From Diphasiastrum complanatum (Eukaryota > Streptophyta > Lycopodiopsida > Lycopodiales > Lycopodiaceae): a DNA stretch of 64,000 nt. The translations under genes were made by a program, and so were the position numbers. Positions 57,901 through 64,000 of this stretch are shown here, piece by piece. Below the pieces are notes generated by a model. The model saw only the letters and a program-made list of their open reading frames with translations. It searched no databases and was not told the origin of the DNA. The DNA lies in assembly GCA_029204225.1 (NCBI GenBank), contig CM055097.1:64183839-64247838 (forward strand), in the 5' to 3' direction. Numbering within the stretch: position 1 is the first letter of the stretch; each line of letters begins with the position of its first letter.

Positions 57901-58967
57901 TGAAGAAACATGAAGTTTCTACCCACAAAGCCTTGTTAACTTGTGAGCCATTATCTGTAGAAATACACGGGAGCTGCCCATAGGCAAAAACTGCAATCAT
58001 CCACAATCGCAATGCCAATGATTTCAACAAAGGCCACCAAAGACAACCGTTAAGTCCTGTGGACGGCTTCAACAGAAGTGCACCACAGAGTCAAAGTTGC
58101 GATGACCAATGAAGCCAAGGGAAACCGTCGGGGAACCACAAAGCACCACCATACAGGCAACAAGCGAAGGCAACAAATGCCGAAGGCAAACCACAACAAC
58201 CGCAACGAAGAAGATTGCGGTCATCCATGAAGCCTGAAGGCCAAAGCCCGAAGTACCCAACGAGCAAATGCGAAAAGTCGTGTACATTGACCTTGAGATC
58301 AAGGCTCGACAAACATGACAATTTGAATGTCACAACTCAACCGTTAAGCCCATGTAGTTAAGCAAAGTAGCAAGACATAGTTAACTAATGTTTCTAGCTT
58401 AAAGTATCTTGTAATGCTTAGCTAATCAGATCTTGTAATCACACCCAACATGTTATATATATTGGATATCGGATACAGGAAAAAGAGGACAGAGAAGTGG
58501 ATGAGTGTTAGTCATGTTGTAGCAGACCCACATTGTCACACTTACAGACATAGAATTAGCAGTAGCTAGTTTTACTCATGAAAGAGAGAACCTCTCTTGC
58601 ATCGATGGGCTGATCTGAAAAACAGGCAACGTCCAAAATCTTTTGTTATTGTAAACTTAATTATGACATTATAGAAGAGTTACAACAATCTGTTCATCGT
58701 GTGCATAATCTATGAATGATTCTATGGTGCTTGCTATCAGTAGATTATACTTTCGCTATTTTTTAATCTTAGTTGATTAACATTATCTACTGCTTATAAA
58801 GTTTTTACATCTATAGTATCAATTTGTAGTCTTAAAGGAGGATAGATTGCAGTATGATGCAGTAGCTCCAACTACATAGATTGACTCCATCCGAGCCTCA
58901 CATTAGTAAATCGTAATTGTCCGACTTCGAAGAGATCGAAGTCTCCAACTCTCTCAGATGCACATCA
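57901..58967 (+). repeat. LTR of about 1.07 kb, PPT at left and PBS at right
   Basis: Starts TGAAGAAACA directly after a PPT and ends CACATCA one base before a primer-site match. A TATATATATT box lies near 58453. It is the family of the LTR starting at 52189. Open frames of 60-91 aa inside it are not genes. Confidence 0.65.
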
Positions 58968-58968
58968 A

Positions 58969-58980
58969 TGGTACCAGAGC
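58969..58980 (+). other. Probable PBS, initiator tRNA-Met (one mismatch)
   Basis: TGGTACCAGAGC differs at one base from TGGTATCAGAGC and follows the LTR end with a 1-bp gap. It overlaps the tail of a minus-strand open frame that is probably not a gene. Confidence 0.6.
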
Positions 58981-59494
58981 GTCGATAGATTCACATGATA
59001 TGGTTTTATAGTTACTTCCATCATTGATATAGAGAATTGTGTCCAAATTGGATGTTTATTTCCTACATCAATCTTACACATCAAGATGTAACTAGAACAT
59101 GAAGAACCAAATAGAATGTAAATGTAATGATTCCTCCATGCTTCAAACTTTGAACTCTCTGAAAAATAATAGTAACTAGACAATAAATGAAAGTTATCAT
59201 CCAATGCTTGCATGTCTCCTCCATTTTTGTCCCTTCTTGATATGTCTCCACCATGAAAATCAATGAATGAGCCTACATCTTCTTCTTGCCATAAGATATC
59301 ATCAACAGTTGATGACTTGATCATGAATGAGTTATATAATGAGCCTCCAATAGCTTTATTTCCATCAGCAAAATCAGCCAAGAATTCTAGTACAATTTCA
59401 ACAACAAGATATTGCAAGACAATGTAGCTAGTTTCACCATATCTTGACAATTTGCACCATATCTTGACAACTTGCACACATTCACATGAAATAG
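58981..59494 (-). other. Unrecognised minus-strand open frame (part of 58965-59534)
   Basis: A 189-aa frame runs from 59534 to 58965 on the minus strand. It resembles no family known to me and overlaps the LTR/PBS junction. A 20-bp tandem repeat (ACCATATCTTGACAA(T/C)TTGC) lies at about 59438-59477. It is contiguous with the copia relic to its right, so it may be that element's distorted downstream sequence. Confidence 0.25.
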
Positions 59495-61820
59495 CTAAAA
59501 CATGAGATAGAACAAGTAAAGTAAACTTGAACAACTCTTCCTTGCTACTCCCTTGACCTTACTTGAGTCTTCAATAATTTTCAAAAACAGATCCAAAGTA
59601 TCTTTGCCACTTGACTTTCCTTTGATGCTCTTGACTAGTTCCAAATTGCCACATTTTCTTTTGTGTGATTGAAGCTCTTTGAAATCAACCCCTTGATCTT
59701 CCACTTGACCATCAAAGTCATTGAACAAAACTTTTTTCCCAGATCTATTACTTGCATCCATTCCTTGAAAACCATCATCCACTTTCATAGCATTATCTAA
59801 ACAAGAAGGTGAACCAAAACATGTGAGTAAAGCAAAATGAGTCACTTCCACTTGCTTACCCTTCTCATCATATGTAAGCCTAGATGGCTTTTGTCTTTTC
59901 CTTGAGGATCTACTTAGAACTTGACTTGGAGAAGCATCTCCACCATCACCAAGCAAAGAATCATCTGCATCGCCATAAAAAATGTTAGATTGGTCAACAT
60001 CAACAACATCAAGCTTATCCACATTCTCCTCTTCAAAGACGACATCCTTAGAAATGTGAACTTTCTTTGACTTAGGAATGAAAACCCTATAAACTTTCCT
60101 TACTTCACTATAGCCAAAATAGATTCCCTTTAATAATCCAAAAGATGAGTTGACATAGCAAATACTACCAAAGATTTTCAAATGCTCCATTCTTGGCTTC
60201 TTATCAAAAAGAACTTTAAATGAACTCTTACCATCCAAGTCTTCATTTGAGTACCTATTGCAAATAGTAGCACACATCAAAGCTTCACCACAAAATAACT
60301 TAGAAAGATTTGCATTCACCCTCATGGATTTAGCTCTTTCAAAAATATTGGTCTAGGCTCTCTTCCACACCATGTAGAACCTTTGAGTTTGAAAGCTCCC
60401 TCTTGATCCCATATGCCATACACACCTTTTTGAACTTTGTTGATAGGTCTTCATTTGCCAATTTTAAGCACTTAATCTTCACGTTGAATTGACTCTCAAC
60501 AACTTTTTTGAACTTGAAAAAGGCTTCAAATATGAATTCCTCACTCTTTAGAAGATAAGTCCAACAATATGTACGAAAGTCATCAATGCAAGTCACAAAC
60601 ATCTTTGCTTCTCCGTTATTCAAAGAACTAGTACAATGTAAATCCAAATGTACTACATGAAAATGCATCTTAGATCTTGAGCTAGATCTAGACTAAGAGA
60701 ACTTTTGTGACTTTGACATTGAACAAATCTCACCAACTTGTTCTTTGCTTTCAAACCATCATGGTTAGAACCAACAAATCCATCAAGTTTGTAGAGCTCA
60801 CCTTGTCTCTTGCCTTAAGCAATCACGACTCCATTCTTTTTTATCAAACAAGAATCACTAACAAATTCCACTTTGAGCCCTTGTCAACCATTTGACACAC
60901 ACTAAGCACATTCTTAGTAGTGGAAGGTATGAACAAAACATTCTTCAAATGAACATTCCTATTTGTAGATGAGAGGAAAATAGGAATAGTACCAATGCCC
61001 TTGATAACAACTTTACCACCATTGGCCATGTTGATGACCTTCTTCTCTCCTTCATAAGGCACCAAAGAATGAACTACTCTTTATGACATGTCATATGAAA
61101 GCTTGCTCCACTATCAATCCACCATGGATTAATATCTCCATCATTGGTTAGAAAACAAGAAGACATAAAAAAGCATCATCATTTGAGTTTTGATCACCAA
61201 CACCATCCTCATCAAAAATGAAATTGCCTTGATCTCTCTTTTTCTTGAAGCAATCACTTGCAAATTGCCCTTTGGCTCTACAATAAAAGCATTTTAACTT
61301 GGATCTATCTTTCTTTTTGCCAACAAAAGTAGAAGGCTGACCTTGATTTTGACCCTTTGACCACATGCTTTTGCCTTTGCCCTTGAAGTTGCCCTTTGAG
61401 AACATAGCCTCCTCTTCTCCAACTTGAAAAAAGGAAGTAGATCCTCCTCTTGATAGAAGCCTAAACTCCTCATTCACCAAGATCTCTTGCAAATCCACCA
61501 TACTTGAAAAAGTCTTTTTAATTGCAAAACTTTGAACAAGATTAGCATGATCATCCAATAAGCCATTAAGAACAACTTGAACAAGTTTTATCTCCTTAAT
61601 GCTTTCATCAATACATGCTAGATCATCATTGCATGCCTTAACCCTCAAAACAAAAGCATGATCACTTTCATCCTTCTTTTGCACATATTGAAAGATCTTT
61701 TTTCTTAGAGTAAGAACTCTAGATGTAGACTTAGATTCATAAAGCTTCTTTAAAGAATCCCAAGCCTCCTTTGATGTTGTGCACTTACTTCCTTGAGAAG
61801 TTCATTAGTCACATTTTGAT
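59495..61820 (-). pseudogene. Copia gag-protease-integrase relic
   Basis: Minus-strand order from the right: Gag (QKKDESDHAFVLRVKACNDD, KLVQVVLNGLLDDHANLVQS, 61690-61540), zinc knuckle CFYCRAKGQFASDC (Gln in place of His, about 61280), protease WWIDSGASFHMTCH (about 61110), pre-integrase LFIPSTTKNVLSVCQMVDKG (60960-60890), and integrase core HLDLHCTSSL and CIDDFRTYCWTYLLKSEEF (60650-60540). The second and third acidic motifs are lost (KLANEDL and HGVEES where SDNGGE and NGVAERKN are usual). Integrase C-terminal FGSICYVNSS and IFFGY-like motifs follow (60200-60110). Frameshifts separate the pieces. RT is absent. The Gag is a close relative of that at 4749-5213. Confidence 0.88.
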
Positions 61821-62540
61821 ATTTTTGTATATGGGACTACATTGTTGTGAATTTTACATTCAAATTTTAGCCTCTATACTCTTAAAAATCCTATATAAGT
61901 ATAGAAACATGCCTATTAAAAAAATTGAATTTGGAGATCCATAGAGATAGATATGTGCATTCAAAGTTACCATTTTTACTATTAATAAAAATCACTAAAA
62001 ATAGAATATCATATGTGAGTGTATAATACCATGATTTTAACAATATTTTTTTGGTTTGTCTACTTAAAAAAGTACTATATGACCATAGAAACATGTCTCT
62101 CAATTTTTCTTCAATTTGGAGTTATGTAGATATAGATATGTGCATCTAAAGTTACCCATGTCAAGTGTTGAAAAGTGAAAAAGTTCGGCGCTTTTGGAAG
62201 TGCTTTTTACAACCCTTTCTTTAGCTATCTACTTTAAAAAATCCTTTATTACCATAAAAACATGTCTATAAATTTTTTTTAAATTTAGAGTCCTATAGAG
62301 ATATATACGTGCACCTAAAGTTATCCATGTGATTGAAGTGTTGAAAAGAGTTGAAAATCCCAAAAGAGCCAAGGAAGAAATTTCACCTCCAAGGTCTCGA
62401 GACCATCATGATCGGATATACCATATTTTGTTGCAAGATTTCAATATGTTGGATCAACATTTCAAGTTAGATCCTAGGTTGAGAGAATAGCAACACATTA
62501 AATTCTACTTTTTTGTCATTACTAGAAAATTTCTCAAGAG
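61821..62540. other. AT-rich stretch with diverged internal duplication
   Basis: GTCTAT(T/A)AAAAAAATT..., TTGGAG(A/T)(T/C)C and GATAGATATGTGCAT(T/C)(C/T)AAAGTTAC recur at about 61905, 62095 and 62270, three loosely repeated blocks. No gene recognised. Confidence 0.5.
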
Positions 62541-62543
62541 AAC

Positions 62544-62960
62544 ATGACTTCCATGGGGTCATATCTCTTGGAACATGGTGAGAGGTTAGCATCTTCCAAT
62601 TATGCTATTTGGAAGATAAGACTGGAATCATTGTTGGTTCTTCAAGATGTAATGGACATTGTGTCAAGAATTGAAGTAGAACTTGAGGGTCCTAAAGCAG
62701 CTCAAAATATTCAAGAAGAGATCCAAGATTGCTCTTCATTTTATTAAAATAAATGTGTCCAATGAAGTGTTAAGAGAAATTAGTTCTTGCACCTCATGTG
62801 AAATTCTCAACACACCTTTGAAGGATCTTATGAGGTATTGTGATTGCACATGAATGATCAAACAACAAATTACTTGACAATTCAAGACAAGAGCACAAAA
62901 TGCATATCATAGACTCAAAAAACTAAGTACTCACTATGAGAGATAATGATCAAAAAAGTT
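62544..62960 (+). pseudogene. Copia gag N-terminal fragment
   Basis: Reads MTSMGSYLLEHGERLASSNY, AIWKIRLESLLVLQDV, then after a frameshift IALHFIKINVSNEVLREISS. It aligns closely with the Gag start of the element at 5213 (YLLEASERLNSTNYAIWKVR). Opposite orientation to the relic at its left. The rest of the element is absent. Confidence 0.8.
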
Positions 62961-63272
62961 TCTAAGTGTTTCATTTTTGGAAAAACTTGCTTGATGTCGG
63001 GTAGAGAGAGAATGTACAATCAATAGATCTCGTGTAGAGAAAGAAATCCTCAATGCTCATAAAAATTACAATATGGAAAACTATACAAAACCTCTCATCA
63101 TGAGGCTCGAGTTCTAAGATGGATTTGACATGTGTTCAATGGTTGATCCACATCTCTTAGTTAACTCTGCTATCATAGATCCACATCTCAAAACTACATG
63201 CATGATGTGCACGAATTGCATATCTTTTTAGATAAACTAGACATGTGTAGAATTTTACAAGTTGCTTCCTAC

Positions 63273-63470
63273 CTATGGAGCATAAGAACAATGAAAACTC
63301 TCTGTGTATTCCTTCTTGCTCACAATAGTCAATAAACTTATTAGAGGTATATTCACCTCCACTTCATATCTCAAAGCTTTTAGTCTACTATAAAATTGTT
63401 TTTCGACATAAGCTTTGAATGTAAGAAAGACATCAAAAACCATGGCTTCAGAAGATAGAAGATAATCCAA
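63273..63470 (-). pseudogene. Copia integrase-core scrap
   Basis: DYLLSSEAMVFDVFLTFKAY and VEKQFYSRLKALRYEVE match the copia integrase segment between the first two catalytic acids (compare YLLKSEEFIFEAFFKFKKVV at about 60540). The SDNGGE motif is lost. Flanks 62961-63272 and 63471-64000 hold no recognised gene. Confidence 0.6.
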
Positions 63471-64000
63471 GAAAATCTTGTGTCATCCAACTTCAAAGTC
63501 ATGCACTCACTGGTCAATATTGGATTTACCAAACTCTATGGCAGCCAAAGCTCATAGAAGACCTTTTCCAAGATCCAACATCAAGACTCATCAACCACTT
63601 GTCTCAACTCAATGAAAAGATTAAAGCCTTGGAAGAATTCCATGGTAAAAGCGAACAAACATTCCATTGAAACTTGCTTCTTCAAAAGTTCTTACACTTT
63701 CTAATGTTCTTTTTGTTCCAAAACTTACAATAAAGTGCCCGTGCTATCCAGAAAACATCGCATGCAATGACAATCGCCACCCTGAGAATGGCAAGTCACG
63801 TGAAAATGGAAGATGCAAATCCGGATCAAAATCAAAACAAATCTGAATCCAAGTGTCAATCTCTTTGAAGCACCCCAAACCCAAAAGGAAAATATCTTAA
63901 TAACATAAAGTGAATAAAAAGAAAAACCAATAGGGTAGCTCAAAAACCTAGAAAAATACTCTATTTTTTTTTTAATGCTAGATGTCGGTACTCACAAAAA

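Noticed and set aside
57797-58333. Open frames of 60-91 aa on both strands
   Set aside because: They lie in the tip of pol and the LTR at 57901-58967. None shows a separate family.

Overview
This is a repeat-rich stretch of a land-plant nuclear genome. The evidence is two spliced or intron-poor plant genes (an SKP1-like gene and a plant C2-domain gene), Ty1/copia elements primed by initiator tRNA-Met, Ty3/gypsy pol remnants, an En/Spm (CACTA) TNP2-type transposase and a tRNA-derived SINE. Two intact genes in 64 kb and many long (GA)n tracts suggest a large-genome lineage. A fern or another non-seed or gymnosperm lineage would fit, but the sequence does not settle this. No organelle, bacterial, rRNA or CRISPR features were seen. 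| Layout: 0-1 kb holds tandem repeats and (GA)n/(GT)n tracts. 2-9.9 kb is a broken TNP2 transposase gene (+), split by a complete 4572-bp copia element (2125-6696, coding on -). That element has 701-bp LTRs differing at only about three sites, a 5-bp target duplication, a PBS and a PPT, but its gag-pol is defective. 10-18.8 kb has a copia RT scrap, a cluster of GTGGATAATCCAC-type palindromes, an LTR-like block, repeated GTTCCGGAAC modules and unrecognised coding-like scraps. 18.8-21.5 kb is the SKP1-like gene (-; two exons, 157 aa), with a 114-bp minisatellite and a duplicated G-box segment upstream. | 21.5-31 kb is mostly dispersed repeats plus an LTR with a PBS (27783-28617) inside a pair of diverged direct repeats. 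31.3-33.9 kb is a gypsy pol remnant (-) and 37.2-38.6 kb another (+). 39.0-40.6 kb is a decayed, unrecognised coiled-coil protein gene. 40.7-42.8 kb is a decayed gene of the family I recall as DUF7869, whose three acidic motifs look like a DDE/D nuclease. | 46.1-49.5 kb is the C2-domain gene (+, 529 aa, apparently intact) with a GC-rich, G-box-rich promoter. 51-64 kb is a graveyard of copia pieces on both strands. It also holds an 87-bp SINE with perfect 14-bp target duplications and, at 56.4-56.8 kb, an intronless pseudogene of a centromeric-type histone H3. | Only the SKP1-like and C2 genes look like working host genes. Everything else recognisable is a transposon, a retroposed copy or a relic. 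The candidates for something undescribed are the DUF7869-like gene, the coiled-coil gene beside it, the CENH3-like pseudogene and the palindrome cluster.
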